Of a DNA stretch of 54,449 bases, positions 1 to 9,242 are shown piece by piece. Position numbers and translations under genes: made by a program. This stretch comes from JAAXTX01 sp037139695. Lineage in GTDB: Bacteria > Patescibacteriota > Minisyncoccia > Moranbacterales > UBA1568. Numbering within the stretch: position 1 is the first letter of the stretch; each line of letters opens with the position of its first letter. The notes under the pieces are model-generated. The model was not told the origin of the DNA and made no database searches. It saw nothing but the letters and a program-made list of their open reading frames with translations. The DNA is taken from assembly GCA_037139695.1 (NCBI GenBank), contig JBAXFX010000001.1, positions 1 through 54,449 of the forward strand, in the 5' to 3' direction.

Positions 1-61
1 TTGGTTGGCGCTCAAACGAAATTTTCGGATTTACAGCTCGACATGAGATTTGAGAGAGATA
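1..61. mobile_element. Partial copy of MITE-like element B (right end)
   Basis: Positions 16-61 repeat the right end of the element at 31342-31522, with about three differences in 50 bases. The inverted-repeat end (positions 44-61) differs by one base from the perfect 18-bp repeat of the complete copy. The left part lies outside the window or is missing. The sequence is non-coding and sits just downstream of the first glycosyltransferase gene. Confidence 0.7.
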
Positions 62-151
62 CTGAGAAGCAATTTTCCAACGATTGATGGAGTACTGTTA
101 TTTTTCAGAAAGAAATGCCCTCTATATCCTCTTTTATTCATAGAGACTATC

Positions 152-1351
152 CTATTGGCAATCGATGAGATCATCCTGATGCGACTCCGGTTCTCCGTTC
201 GGCTTATTCGCGAGGACCGCCTCAAGCAAATCGACGGATCTGTTCCAATCCCACTCTTTAGCCGTCTTGTATCCGTTCGCGATAAGTTTTTCGCGCAATG
301 AACTATCGTTCATCAGCCGTTCTACGGCTTTTTTTGCACTCGCAACATCACCTTGCTCCACGACCAATGCGTTATATCCATCGATGATATACTCATCATA
401 CCCGGTCACCTTTCCGACCACGACCGCACATCCGCATGCCATCGCTTCCATCGGAGGTCCGAAAAAACCTTCCACCCGACTCATCTTCAAAAAGATATCG
501 CATGAGGAATAAATCCTATTCATTTCACCGTACGGAACGTCCTCAAAATATCGATCGAACCGCCAATCCTTTTTCGGCTGCCCATTATTGCTGATGATCC
601 ATACTTCCACATCCAAATCGGAAACAACCGCGTAAGAATCGTCCATGCCCTTATAAGGAACATTTATCGCTCCTTCAATCAAGACCCTTTGCTTCGAGCA
701 TCTTGACCCTATCGGTTCGGATTTGAAAAAAATATCCGCATCCAGACCGTTCGGAACATAACGGGATTCATGGCCGAATTCCCGTTTGAGCCACGCCTGA
801 ATCCATCTTGCTTCCGTCACATACTCCATCGGTAGAGAATACGTACTAAGAATCAACTCCGTTTTTTTCTTCTCCTCTGGAAAAAATCTGCTTTCGTCGG
901 ATTGAACGAAATACAGTTTTCTCTTAGCTTGTGACATAGCCACGCTGAACGCGGTACTGTAGCCGGTAGCTACCAAGACGTCCATCCGATGAGATTTCAG
1001 GATCTTCTTCGTTATCCTGAACGGCAACACTTCTACCGATTGCCCGGAAAACCACCTGAAATCATTGCTGTTATTCAAGGAAAGTATCTTCACCTTATAT
1101 TTCTTTCGCAGTAATCTGTTCGCATGTTGAAACACTATCGCGATACCGCCGGAAATCCTCGTTCCGGGAATAAGAAAATATATATGCCGGTCATCCACGA
1201 AATCGGAATCCTTGGACTTCGAAGCCCCCAAAGAAAACCGTTTCCATTCGAAATATTCCGATTCGAAAGAAAATCGGCTCTTAAAGGTGATGCTATCAAG
1301 CCAATAAAGAGTCGCTTTCGCCTTTTTTTTCAAAAATTCAGATGTTTTCAT
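152..1351 (-). CDS. GT4-type glycosyltransferase (last gene of surface-polysaccharide operon)
   Basis: A 399-residue GT-B fold glycosyltransferase, probably cytoplasmic and acting on a lipid-linked or surface glycan. The C-terminal half has the family signature EGFFGPPMEAMACGCAVV, the nucleotide-sugar binding region with the E-x7-E pattern. The N-terminal half has a glycine-rich ISGG segment typical of the acceptor domain. The ATG overlaps the stop of the upstream GT2 gene by four bases (ATGA), so the two are probably translationally coupled. It is the last gene of a four-gene minus-strand operon beginning at 6632. The sugar donor and acceptor cannot be read from sequence. Confidence 0.88.
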   Translation of the reverse strand: MKTSEFLKKKAKATLYWLDSITFKSRFSFESEYFEWKRFSLGASKSKDSDFVDDRHIYFLIPGTRISGGIAIVFQHANRLLRKKYKVKILSLNNSNDFRWFSGQSVEVLPFRITKKILKSHRMDVLVATGYSTAFSVAMSQAKRKLYFVQSDESRFFPEEKKKTELILSTYSLPMEYVTEARWIQAWLKREFGHESRYVPNGLDADIFFKSEPIGSRCSKQRVLIEGAINVPYKGMDDSYAVVSDLDVEVWIISNNGQPKKDWRFDRYFEDVPYGEMNRIYSSCDIFLKMSRVEGFFGPPMEAMACGCAVVVGKVTGYDEYIIDGYNALVVEQGDVASAKKAVERLMNDSSLREKLIANGYKTAKEWDWNRSVDLLEAVLANKPNGEPESHQDDLIDCQ

Positions 1352-2481
1352 GACATTTTTAGCAACTTGTACATTTTCCTGATACGGTCCCTCCTTTTCG
1401 AATGTTGCGGAAACAATCCGTTAAAAAGTTTTATGAACGAAACATAACGGGTTCCCAGGATCGTTCGCAATAGCTCCTTTTCTCCCTGCATCGATCGCTC
1501 GGCATGGCCACGCCTTTCCTGATCGATAAAGGATTCGTAATCCTGATTGAGACAGAAATCACGGAAATCCCGACTGGTCTTCAAAAGGAATTCCCTTTCG
1601 AAAAAGTCTAGGTGCGAAAATTCCTCTCTCATCCGATGAAAAAATTCCTTCTTATGGGATTCCGGGACCATGCCTCTGAAAAAGGAAAAGAGGAAATACG
1701 CCAGCAATTCCAAATAATAATGCTCATATCCGGGAATTTCCCTTATCCTCTTCCGTGAAAAGGACTCCTTCGTTTTTTTCATGATCTCAAAGATATCGAA
1801 AACCTTTCGACTGGTCGCATTAGCATCGGTCACGCTCCCTCTCCTGATCACATAATTATAAAAGACATCCTTCACCAGACAGACCTTTCCCGCCTTTACG
1901 ATAGCCAGGATAGTAAAGGGATTATCTTCAAAATACAATCCTTCAAAGAACCTAATCTCATTCCTCATTATCAGGTCTCTGGAGAATATTTTGTTCCAAA
2001 CCACGTTTGTCCGCGACACCATCTTCTTAAGATTCGCTTCCGAGAACGATTCGGTTTCTATCTTCTCCAAGATCAGTGATACCCAGGTCGGCTCATCCGC
2101 ATAAACGCCATCAATGATCTTTCTCACATTTCCAATCGCGACTTCCGCACCATTCCTCTTAGCGGACGAATACAGTCTTTCGAAGAAGTCCGTTTCAACC
2201 CAATCATCCGAATCGACGAAGCCCATGTATTCCCCAGTCGATTTCTCGATACCGAGATTCCTGGCGGCGCTGATGCCCAGGTTCCGAGGATTGGTATAGA
2301 CATGGATCCGCTCATCCAGGGCGGCATATCGCTTCACGATATCCGCCGAACCGTCCATGCCACAATCGTCCACACAGATTATTTCTATATCGCTGAGCGT
2401 TTGGGCGCATATCGAATCCAGACATCGCGCCACGAACTCTTTTACCTCGTAAAAAGGTATTATGATTGAAACTTTCGGCAT
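1348..2481 (-). CDS. GT2 family glycosyltransferase
   Basis: GT-A fold family 2 glycosyltransferase. The N-terminus reads MPKVSIIIPFYEVKEF, followed by a DDCGMDGS nucleotide-binding segment and a VDSDDW motif carrying the metal-binding DxD. The C-terminal third is charged and alpha-helical, without obvious membrane spans. An ATG four codons upstream (2493) is possible; I prefer 2481 because family members usually begin a few residues before the first strand. It lies between the GT8-GT2 fusion and the GT4 gene and overlaps the latter by four bases. It probably adds one sugar of the same polymer. Confidence 0.88.
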   Translation of the reverse strand: MPKVSIIIPFYEVKEFVARCLDSICAQTLSDIEIICVDDCGMDGSADIVKRYAALDERIHVYTNPRNLGISAARNLGIEKSTGEYMGFVDSDDWVETDFFERLYSSAKRNGAEVAIGNVRKIIDGVYADEPTWVSLILEKIETESFSEANLKKMVSRTNVVWNKIFSRDLIMRNEIRFFEGLYFEDNPFTILAIVKAGKVCLVKDVFYNYVIRRGSVTDANATSRKVFDIFEIMKKTKESFSRKRIREIPGYEHYYLELLAYFLFSFFRGMVPESHKKEFFHRMREEFSHLDFFEREFLLKTSRDFRDFCLNQDYESFIDQERRGHAERSMQGEKELLRTILGTRYVSFIKLFNGLFPQHSKRRDRIRKMYKLLKMS

Positions 2482-2505
2482 CCCGGTCCGCATATGTCAG
2501 CAATG

Positions 2506-4338
2506 TTATTTCCTTATTCGTATATTCACGTATGGATCCGAAACGATATAGTCGGTAAACAGATTCTTTTCGCGTATTCTTTTATACGCGGAATCGGCAT
2601 AGTGACTGTTATTGGAATTGATAACACTCCTTTGAAATTCGATTGTAGTCGAACACATGGCCGTAAGTCCGGCGTCATGAATCCTATACCGGACAAGTCG
2701 TTCCCTGATAGGCTTCGCCCTGAATCCCATACCAAGGAGTCTTGCCCAAAAATCCCAATCCTCAGGCACATGCCCATCACCGATCGGCCAGTCCCTATAT
2801 CCCCCGCCCTGCTTCCATGCGTTCCTGGAAAAGACTGCCGTAGTAGGAATGGCATTATGGATGAGTATTTTTTCAAAACTCGTATTTGATACGTCCCAGC
2901 CCCTATCCGAATTTCCAAAAAACTGAAGACTCGAATACAGTATGTCATACTTTTCGCCCTCAAGTATTCTTAGGGCTTTTTCGAAATAAGAGGGCTCCAA
3001 CATATCATCCGCATCGAGACAACATATATATCTGCCACGTGCCTTCCTTATTCCGTAATTCCTGTTGTCTCCGACCAGATGTCGTCCTTCCCGAAAAAAT
3101 ATCCGTGTTTTCGGTTTTCTGAGAGCCTTCAATGTTCTCCTGGTGACACCGTCGGTCGAACCTCCGTCGACAACGATTATTTCGATATTTTCCACAGTTT
3201 GCACGAGGACCGAGTCTATGGCGGACTCGACATATTTTCCGTAATTGAAACAAGGGATGACAACACTTATGACTGGGTCGCCGTCCGGAATCCTCTCATT
3301 GACGACTTTTATTTTCCCCATGCGGAACAAAATATTTTTTTTGAAAAGAAACGCCATCTCGGAACAAAGGTCCCTCGTCCAAAATCCTATCGGGTACTTT
3401 TGTTTGATCCGTATATATAGGCTCCTGGTTTTCCAAAACAGAAAAGCCGTCACTCCTTTCGTTATGAAGGATTTCCCGAACAGGGCGCGGTTTTTTCTCA
3501 CAAACCCCCACCAACGGTCGGCACCGCCGATGCGTACGTTGATCCATGGCTTCTCACCGGTAAAATGAAGAACGGAGGCGTCATAGTGGCAATCGGCCAC
3601 ATCCTGGCTCGTCAATATTCCGTCCGCTACCAGATTCGGATAGTGAGGACCGCCGACCAAACCGGAAAATACGTTATATTTCGCCGGCAAATATCCGATC
3701 ATCCCCCGACAGCTGATATTCAGTATATCTTGATCCTGATAGACGAATAATTCCTTCGCCAGTTCCTCCCATCTTCTTTCCATTCCTGATTCCCTCATCT
3801 TCCCTAAGTCCATCACCATAAATCCGGCATTGAAATACTCCCCTCTCAGCCCGTCGAAATTTTTTTTGAAATATTCGTATGATCGCAGATGCCGATCGAA
3901 ATTATTCTTGTAGTTTACAAAGGGATCCCTTACTGCCGCCAAAAGGCGGCCTTCCAGATCGGTTTCCCATACAGCAGAGATATCTTTCAGAAACAGGATA
4001 TCCGAATCCGCATATATCACCTTGTCAATACCGGTCAAAAGCCCCGGCAAGGAAAGTCTGAAATAAGATGCCTCGGATATCCCCCTCGATACAAAGGCAT
4101 CCTTGAACCTATCATCCATCGCGAGAAATTCGATGTCCGAATCCTTCCCGGCCACATCCACGATGTGTCCCAATTCACGACGGTCACTCTCTGAAACATC
4201 CTTGGCACATACGCAGAATATCGCGTAATCCGCCTTTCCGTATGAACAACGCAAAAGACTGGCAATGGCAACCCCGGCCTGTCTGTAAAAGGCATGATCG
4301 AAACAAAAAACGATGTTCACTTTCCGCGTTACTGACAT
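2506..4338 (-). CDS. Bifunctional glycosyltransferase, GT8 domain fused to GT2 domain
   Basis: A 610-residue fusion. Residues 1 to about 290 form a GT8 (LgtC/glycogenin-like) domain, with a VNIVFCFDHAF start and the metal-binding DSD at residues 111-113. Residues from about 355 form a GT2 domain with VISVVIPCFNYGKY, VDGGSTDG and a LDADDM DxD-type motif. Two independent transferase folds in one chain suggest that two consecutive sugar additions are physically coupled. The start codon overlaps the end of the upstream pyruvyl-transferase fusion by ten bases. The substrates are unknown. The whole operon looks like capsule, teichoic-acid-like or S-layer glycan synthesis. Confidence 0.85.
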   Translation of the reverse strand: MSVTRKVNIVFCFDHAFYRQAGVAIASLLRCSYGKADYAIFCVCAKDVSESDRRELGHIVDVAGKDSDIEFLAMDDRFKDAFVSRGISEASYFRLSLPGLLTGIDKVIYADSDILFLKDISAVWETDLEGRLLAAVRDPFVNYKNNFDRHLRSYEYFKKNFDGLRGEYFNAGFMVMDLGKMRESGMERRWEELAKELFVYQDQDILNISCRGMIGYLPAKYNVFSGLVGGPHYPNLVADGILTSQDVADCHYDASVLHFTGEKPWINVRIGGADRWWGFVRKNRALFGKSFITKGVTAFLFWKTRSLYIRIKQKYPIGFWTRDLCSEMAFLFKKNILFRMGKIKVVNERIPDGDPVISVVIPCFNYGKYVESAIDSVLVQTVENIEIIVVDGGSTDGVTRRTLKALRKPKTRIFFREGRHLVGDNRNYGIRKARGRYICCLDADDMLEPSYFEKALRILEGEKYDILYSSLQFFGNSDRGWDVSNTSFEKILIHNAIPTTAVFSRNAWKQGGGYRDWPIGDGHVPEDWDFWARLLGMGFRAKPIRERLVRYRIHDAGLTAMCSTTIEFQRSVINSNNSHYADSAYKRIREKNLFTDYIVSDPYVNIRIRK

Positions 4339-6632
4339 ACGTTTCTTTTGCTCGGCTTTCTTATCTTGTCCGCGAATAACCCAAAGAAATTCTCACTGAC
4401 CGCCTTAAGCTCTCCAAGGCGACTTCGTAATCGTTTCTTTTCGGTCACGGATTCCCCTTGGACGAGAGCTTCTCTGATATTTTCGGAAGAGAACTCGCCT
4501 ATCTCCGCGATCTGTAGCAATTTATTTCGTAGAACGTCGGAAAGACCCCGGGACTTACGTTCATAATAGTCGCTTTTGTGCAGAGCGATGGCCGGAACCC
4601 CCGAGTAGAGGGAAAAAAGCGTGCCGTGATAGCTCGTAGTAATGACCACGTCCGCCGATTCGATCATGTTCCGGAATTCGCTATAACTATCGGCTTTGGG
4701 ATGTCTCTCTCCGATATGTGTTCCCAATGAATCGCAAATGCCGTCGAAACTCCGACTTTCACTCACCCATTTCCCATCCATCATACTGAAGAAAAAAATC
4801 TCGTACTGATCCGGGTCTTCCGAAACGAACCGGTGCAACTTCAGCAACAAGTCCCCATACTCGCCATCGGAAGTCTCCAGATAATCATCCGCCCTGAAAT
4901 TGATGCCGATCCTCCTCTTGCCGGATCCCTTGATGCTATTTTCTTTCGGCCGATCCATTTTCTTTTCGTCGAACAACGCGATAGTATCATCGAAAGAAAA
5001 AGTCAGATTGGGAATCCGTTCCTGCCAAATCGTGTCACGCGTCCCAAAGAGAGGACTGTGCCTGCATATCGAACCCATTTCTTTCTCCTGATCCGGTAAG
5101 AATGGTCCGAGGCCCTGGCCACTGAAAACGATTCTTTCGTAAGGAACACCGAACGAAACGGCCTCCCGTAAAAGCCAGATCTTCTGGTCGTACCAATACT
5201 TATTCAAGTATCCGCCACCATAGTAATGGATAAGGGCCACGTCTTTGGATACAATCGCTTCTGATCGGAAAAATTCCCTTACATTCTTCCTATAGCAAAA
5301 ACCGTCCGGAATCATCGGCGGATTTTCGGTAAAAATAACAACCTTATATCTGATCCCGTATCCCCTGTAGAATTTTTTTGCCACGGCAAGAATACTTTCG
5401 TCTCCAAGATTCCCCCAACCGCCATCTCCTCCGATCAACAGTATGTATTTTCTGATCCTTGCGAATCTCAAGACGCTGTTCATCAGATATCTGAATGTAC
5501 GTTTCTTGGCCAAAAGATACCCCCTACCCTTATTCAGCAAGACTTTCCGTCTGGAAGCCGCTAACATACCTTCAACCGATCGTACGATATCGCCTTTTCC
5601 GAGTTCCCTACCCTTTTTCAAGATTTCTTCCCAAAACGACAACTGATACCCGGTATTTCCCAGATTGATCCTTTCAAGACTTTTCCGGTATCCCTTTTCC
5701 AGAAAAGCGTCCGCCTGACCAAGCCTACCAAACAGATCGAGACTGATCATTGTCCTGACACATTTCTCGCAAGTACAGCAGTTATATTTCTTGTCACGAT
5801 TCTCCCAACAAACCCGCAGGACATTCGCCACGTTTCCCGAAACGTATCGTTCTATTTTTTCGACACGAGTCGACTCCACCCCATCCTGAACGAATCGGAG
5901 GTGGTCCGTCGACCAGAGCTGATCGAGAAAGGGATGGGAACCGTGGGGTTCTATCTCGTTATATGCCAAAGAGGACGGTATGAATATCTTTCCGAATAAG
6001 CCTGAAAGGAGCAGGCCAACGGAACAAAGGAAACTACCTGAAACCGACTCCGCCCAGAAAGCCGACGCTGCCGTATCCGAAAACCCGAACCTGATATTCG
6101 TGACGACGGGAACAAGTCTCTTGCCGTACTCACGTGCGACCTGCCCGGCCTTTTGCACCGTCTCCTCCCAGATAGGATCATCTTCCTTATTCAAACCGAT
6201 ATCGAGTCCTCTCACCAGGATTAGATGGGTTATTTCGTCCTTATTCTTAAGCAGCGTATAAAACGAATCTACTCCTCCGGAAAAGAAGCTCCCGACAAAT
6301 CCGTTACCATCGTTCCTTTCGTCGCCCGCTCCGGCGTGAATCCGTATCCTGTTCAGCTCACTATTACCGAGGACATGACACCCGATGATATCCTCAATGG
6401 AACGGAGCAGTTTCCCGGAGATACTTCCGTCAATAAAGATATCCTCCCCCTTCCACATACAATCAATTAACGTCGCCGCGATGAACGGCTCTGGTCCCAC
6501 GGCAACCTCTTGATCGGGAGAAAAGACACAGAACCACAGCGTCCTGACCTCGGTTTCGCCGTCATACCTGATATCGGCGGAAACTTCCACATATTCCCGT
6601 TCTCGCTTTTCCCGTATGTTCGATATGTTCAT
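4329..6632 (-). CDS. Fusion of PP-loop ATP-pyrophosphatase-like domain and polysaccharide pyruvyl transferase
   Basis: First gene of the operon, 767 residues. The N-terminal half contains a PP-loop, SGGVDS at residues 118-123, as in QueC and other adenylating N-type ATP pyrophosphatases. A cysteine cluster CCTCEKC at about 285-291 resembles a QueC-type zinc site. From about residue 397 the chain reads YILLIGGDGGWGNLGDES, and later ITTSYHGTLFSLYSGVPAIAL, both typical of polysaccharide pyruvyl transferases (CsaB/WcaK type), which add pyruvate ketals to glycans. The pyruvyl-transferase half is well supported. The PP-loop half is clear by motif, but its substrate is unknown. It could activate a carboxylate or a base-like group used in the same glycan. 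Confidence 0.82.
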   Translation of the reverse strand: MNISNIREKREREYVEVSADIRYDGETEVRTLWFCVFSPDQEVAVGPEPFIAATLIDCMWKGEDIFIDGSISGKLLRSIEDIIGCHVLGNSELNRIRIHAGAGDERNDGNGFVGSFFSGGVDSFYTLLKNKDEITHLILVRGLDIGLNKEDDPIWEETVQKAGQVAREYGKRLVPVVTNIRFGFSDTAASAFWAESVSGSFLCSVGLLLSGLFGKIFIPSSLAYNEIEPHGSHPFLDQLWSTDHLRFVQDGVESTRVEKIERYVSGNVANVLRVCWENRDKKYNCCTCEKCVRTMISLDLFGRLGQADAFLEKGYRKSLERINLGNTGYQLSFWEEILKKGRELGKGDIVRSVEGMLAASRRKVLLNKGRGYLLAKKRTFRYLMNSVLRFARIRKYILLIGGDGGWGNLGDESILAVAKKFYRGYGIRYKVVIFTENPPMIPDGFCYRKNVREFFRSEAIVSKDVALIHYYGGGYLNKYWYDQKIWLLREAVSFGVPYERIVFSGQGLGPFLPDQEKEMGSICRHSPLFGTRDTIWQERIPNLTFSFDDTIALFDEKKMDRPKENSIKGSGKRRIGINFRADDYLETSDGEYGDLLLKLHRFVSEDPDQYEIFFFSMMDGKWVSESRSFDGICDSLGTHIGERHPKADSYSEFRNMIESADVVITTSYHGTLFSLYSGVPAIALHKSDYYERKSRGLSDVLRNKLLQIAEIGEFSSENIREALVQGESVTEKKRLRSRLGELKAVSENFFGLFADKIRKPSKRNVCQ

Positions 6633-6839
6633 AAATCTCTCATAAACCGGATCTAGCCCCTGCCCCTTTCAAAAAGAGGCTTCGTCCGTTTATCAAAAAA
6701 TATTCCTCATCCGATCGGTTATCCGTTCCTTCTCCATATTCTATACTATGTATCGGCTCTTTTCCAGCTCTATTTTTTCCAAGGCATGGAGCCAAAAAAC
6801 ACGGCGCATCCAAAAAAATCCGTCATGAAAAACGCGAAA

Positions 6840-6865
6840 GCCCATACCGTTTTCCCGGTATGGGC
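6840..6865 (-). terminator. Rho-independent terminator for the 6887-7495 gene
   Basis: A ten-base-pair perfect stem (GCCCATACCG / CGGTATGGGC) with a six-base loop. On the minus strand it is followed by a T-rich run. It lies 21 bases past the stop of the gene at 6887-7495. Confidence 0.8.
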
Positions 6866-6886
6866 CACGTTTGTCCTGTCGATGTC

Positions 6887-7495
6887 TTATCGCGTCAGGG
6901 CGGGAATCACCCTGTACCGATCCAATAATCTTTCGAATTCCGGCTTGATATTCTTGATCCGAAGCTTATCATAATCAGGCCCGCCATAAACCTCATGTCT
7001 CAACAAAAGATCAAGGAAATCGAACCGCTCCGACGGGTCACATTCTCGGATCCGATCAAGGCTCTGCGATTGGATTCTCGTGACATGCATCTTGGAATCG
7101 TATGCGACGGACCCGGTATTGATCGCGGCTGAACGGATCGACACCGATAGGAATATGGAACATTCCTTGCCCGAGACTTTTTTCAGAAAAGCGATCGCTT
7201 CCTCGGCGATTCCCTTCAACCGGGCATACACCGTCCCTTCGCAGAGTACGACCACTCCGGATCCCAAAAACACGTTTGACCAGGCCATGTTTCCATGCCG
7301 ATTACCAAGCCCTAAGACAGCCTCGGCGGATATCTTCTCCGCCAGGCCCCGACAGAACGATTCATCGTACGGCTCATTCAGGAACGGGCCGTGAACGGTT
7401 TCGAACCCGTCTTCGATATACCCTTTCAGGCCGAGGACGCGGTCGAGCAGTTCCGGAAGTTCCGTCGTGATGACTCCACGTTTTTCATGTATCAT
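6887..7495 (-). CDS. Conserved-looking protein of unknown function
   Basis: A 202-residue soluble protein that I do not recognise. Its sequence is rich in alternating hydrophobic strands and helices, has no signal peptide or membrane span, and holds two cysteines near the middle (VLCEGT, KECSIF) plus one in RECDPS. A purine-rich ribosome site (AGGGG) lies about five bases before the ATG. The gene is monocistronic by appearance: it ends at a strong terminator and is separated from dnaJ by about 160 bases. It is well formed and uses the same codons as its neighbours, so it is probably a real gene. Confidence 0.7.
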   Translation of the reverse strand: MIHEKRGVITTELPELLDRVLGLKGYIEDGFETVHGPFLNEPYDESFCRGLAEKISAEAVLGLGNRHGNMAWSNVFLGSGVVVLCEGTVYARLKGIAEEAIAFLKKVSGKECSIFLSVSIRSAAINTGSVAYDSKMHVTRIQSQSLDRIRECDPSERFDFLDLLLRHEVYGGPDYDKLRIKNIKPEFERLLDRYRVIPALTR

Positions 7496-7654
7496 GTTCC
7501 CCTCTCTTTTTTCATTGTTGAAATATTGTTAACAAACACAAAGACGACCCATCATACTTCGCCAATACGGTCCTGTCAATAAAACGCGAGGGAATATCAA
7601 CGGAGGGAGGATAAAAACAATGACCTTCCCTAAAAAATCAGCTATCAGAAAATA

Positions 7655-8749
7655 CTACTTTTCCGCTTCGCCGCGCAGTTCCTCGATAAGTTTCTTTTCT
7701 TTTCCTGAAAGCTTCTTCGGTATGTCTATCGTGACGGTCACGAGGTGATCGCCTTGGCCGTATCCCCGGACATTTTTCAGCCCCTTTCCCTTTATACGGA
7801 ATATTTCCCCAGGCTGGGTACCGGCAGGAATCTTCATATTCACAAAACCGTAGGCCGTTTCGACCTTCACGGTATCTCCGAGAACCGCCTGCGGGAAAGA
7901 AATGGCGAGCTTGGACAGGATGTTCTCCCCACGACGCGCAAACGACGGATGCGATTTCACATGGACATTGACATAGAGGTCTCCAGACTGTCCTCCCGGC
8001 TCACCGGCGGCACCCTTGCCGGAAACCGATATCACCTGCCCGTCGTCGATACCGGCGGGTATCCGAACGGTCACGTCCTCGTCTCCGGTCACACGACCCG
8101 CGCCATGGCACTTCGGGCAGTCCTCCGCGAAACGCTTTCCCTTGCCATGGCACTTCGGGCACGGTACGACCGTCGCGAACGTACCAAGCATGCTCCGAAC
8201 CGTCTGTCGGACCTGCCCGGCCCCGCCACATTCCGAACAGGTAGTTTCCTTCGACCCTCTCTTCCCTCCGGTGCCGTCGCAATCCGAACATACGATCGTC
8301 TTGCGCAACCGCATCGAGCGTTCCGTCCCGTTCACCATGTCCATGAAGGAAATCTCCACATCAACCTGAATATCGGATCCGGCCCGTGGCCCGCGTTGCC
8401 GACCACCCGAGAACCCTCCGCCGAACAGATCCGAAAAGACGTCCTCGAAACCACCGGCGCCACCGCCAAACTGAAAATCATTAAAATCAAAACCGCCGGC
8501 GCCGTTCCCACCGGAAAATCCACCAAAACCGGCCGGACCCTCGGCACTCCCATACTGGTCATATCGTTTCCGCTTTTCCGGATCGGACAGTGTGCCGTAT
8601 GCCTCGTTCGCTTCCTTGAACTTCGCCTCGTTGCCACCCTGCTTGTCCGGATGATGCTTGTGCGCGAGCTTTCGGAATGCCTTCTTGATATCGTCTTGGG
8701 ACGCGTCCTTGGATACGCCGAGTATCGCATAATAGTCCTTGTTTGCCAT
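7655..8749 (-). CDS. dnaJ: Chaperone DnaJ
   Basis: Full-length (364 aa) type I Hsp40 co-chaperone that stimulates DnaK ATPase and delivers unfolded proteins. The J domain (about 1-70) contains the essential HPD within HKHHPDKQGG. A Gly/Phe-rich region follows (about 75-130). Then come four CxxCxGxG zinc repeats (CSDCDGTG, CSECGGAG, CPKCHGKG, CPKCHGAG) and the two beta-barrel C-terminal domains. No dnaK or grpE lies beside it. A CIRCE operator 57-83 bases upstream of the ATG implies heat-shock control by the HrcA repressor, whose gene is outside the window. Confidence 0.97.
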   Translation of the reverse strand: MANKDYYAILGVSKDASQDDIKKAFRKLAHKHHPDKQGGNEAKFKEANEAYGTLSDPEKRKRYDQYGSAEGPAGFGGFSGGNGAGGFDFNDFQFGGGAGGFEDVFSDLFGGGFSGGRQRGPRAGSDIQVDVEISFMDMVNGTERSMRLRKTIVCSDCDGTGGKRGSKETTCSECGGAGQVRQTVRSMLGTFATVVPCPKCHGKGKRFAEDCPKCHGAGRVTGDEDVTVRIPAGIDDGQVISVSGKGAAGEPGGQSGDLYVNVHVKSHPSFARRGENILSKLAISFPQAVLGDTVKVETAYGFVNMKIPAGTQPGEIFRIKGKGLKNVRGYGQGDHLVTVTIDIPKKLSGKEKKLIEELRGEAEK

Positions 8750-8805
8750 AGGTCATCGAATGTTTTGGAATCTGATCCCTCCCACTGTACCGCAAAACGA
8801 AAAGA

Positions 8806-8832
8806 TTAGCAATCCAATAAAGAGAGTGCTAA
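8806..8832. promoter_or_regulatory. CIRCE operator (HrcA binding site) upstream of dnaJ
   Basis: TTAGCAATC, nine bases, GAGTGCTAA. The canonical CIRCE is TTAGCACTC-N9-GAGTGCTAA, so one arm is perfect and the other has a single mismatch, with the exact nine-base spacing. Its position, 57-83 bases before the dnaJ start, is the usual one for HrcA repression. Confidence 0.92.
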
Positions 8833-8837
8833 TACTT

Positions 8838-8846
8838 CCATTTTTG
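8838..8846. repeat. Left copy of 9-bp target-site duplication (CCATTTTTG)
   Basis: The same nine bases occur at 9156-9164. The two copies flank the inverted-repeat element directly, as expected for a target-site duplication made on insertion. Confidence 0.7.
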
Positions 8847-9155
8847 TCACTGGTACCCGATTAGGTTGGTGAAAGTGCTTCTTTTAGGCTAGGATAAAGT
8901 CAGAATCGACGTTTTATATTTTATAAAGTAAAAATGCTTAATTCGCAGTCACAAATCCCCCTCGCTCCCCCTTCCCGAAAGGGGGAGACATATCTTTTTT
9001 CGCTTGTACTGTAATCGATATCTCCCTTTTGCAAAGGGAGTACCGAGTCTTCGAGGGGAGGGATTTGTGCTTGATCGGTCGAAGTCGGCATATCATTTTT
9101 TAGAATACGTCGAGTAAAATATCTTTAAGAAACTACCTAATCGGGAACTAGTGCC
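8847..9155. mobile_element. MITE-like element A, non-coding, about 309 bp
   Basis: Ends at 8847-8866 and 9135-9154 are inverted repeats matching at 17 of 20 positions (core CCCGATTAGGT). Nine-base direct repeats CCATTTTTG flank it on both sides. Inside is a nested palindromic block (8950-9069) with two GC-rich hairpins. There is no coding capacity. A second copy of one end is at 54397-54449. This accounts for the gap between dnaJ and mltG, which otherwise holds only the CIRCE site and leader. Confidence 0.75.
8950..9069. repeat. Palindromic repeat block with two inner GC-rich hairpins
   Basis: Outer arms begin CACAAATCCC (8950) and end GGGATTTGTG (9069). Inner hairpins are CTCCCCCTT/AAGGGGGAG (about 8966-8986) and CTCCCTTT/AAAGGGAG (9022-9040). 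The right half, read on the minus strand (CCCTCCCCTCGAAGACTCGG), resembles the palindromic repeats at 31270-31319 and 45030-45079. Confidence 0.7.
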
Positions 9156-9164
9156 CCATTTTTG
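9156..9164. repeat. Right copy of 9-bp target-site duplication
   Basis: CCATTTTTG, identical to 8838-8846, directly following element A. Confidence 0.7.
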
Positions 9165-9242
9165 ACCCTGTGCAGTCTCATGGACCCGATTACGGAGCAG
9201 TCTTTTGACTCACTGCTGCTTCTACTTCTTCACTTTTCACTA

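Noticed and set aside
7745..8809. 354-codon frame on the plus strand
   Set aside because: Antisense of dnaJ, whose zinc repeats and J domain are unmistakable.
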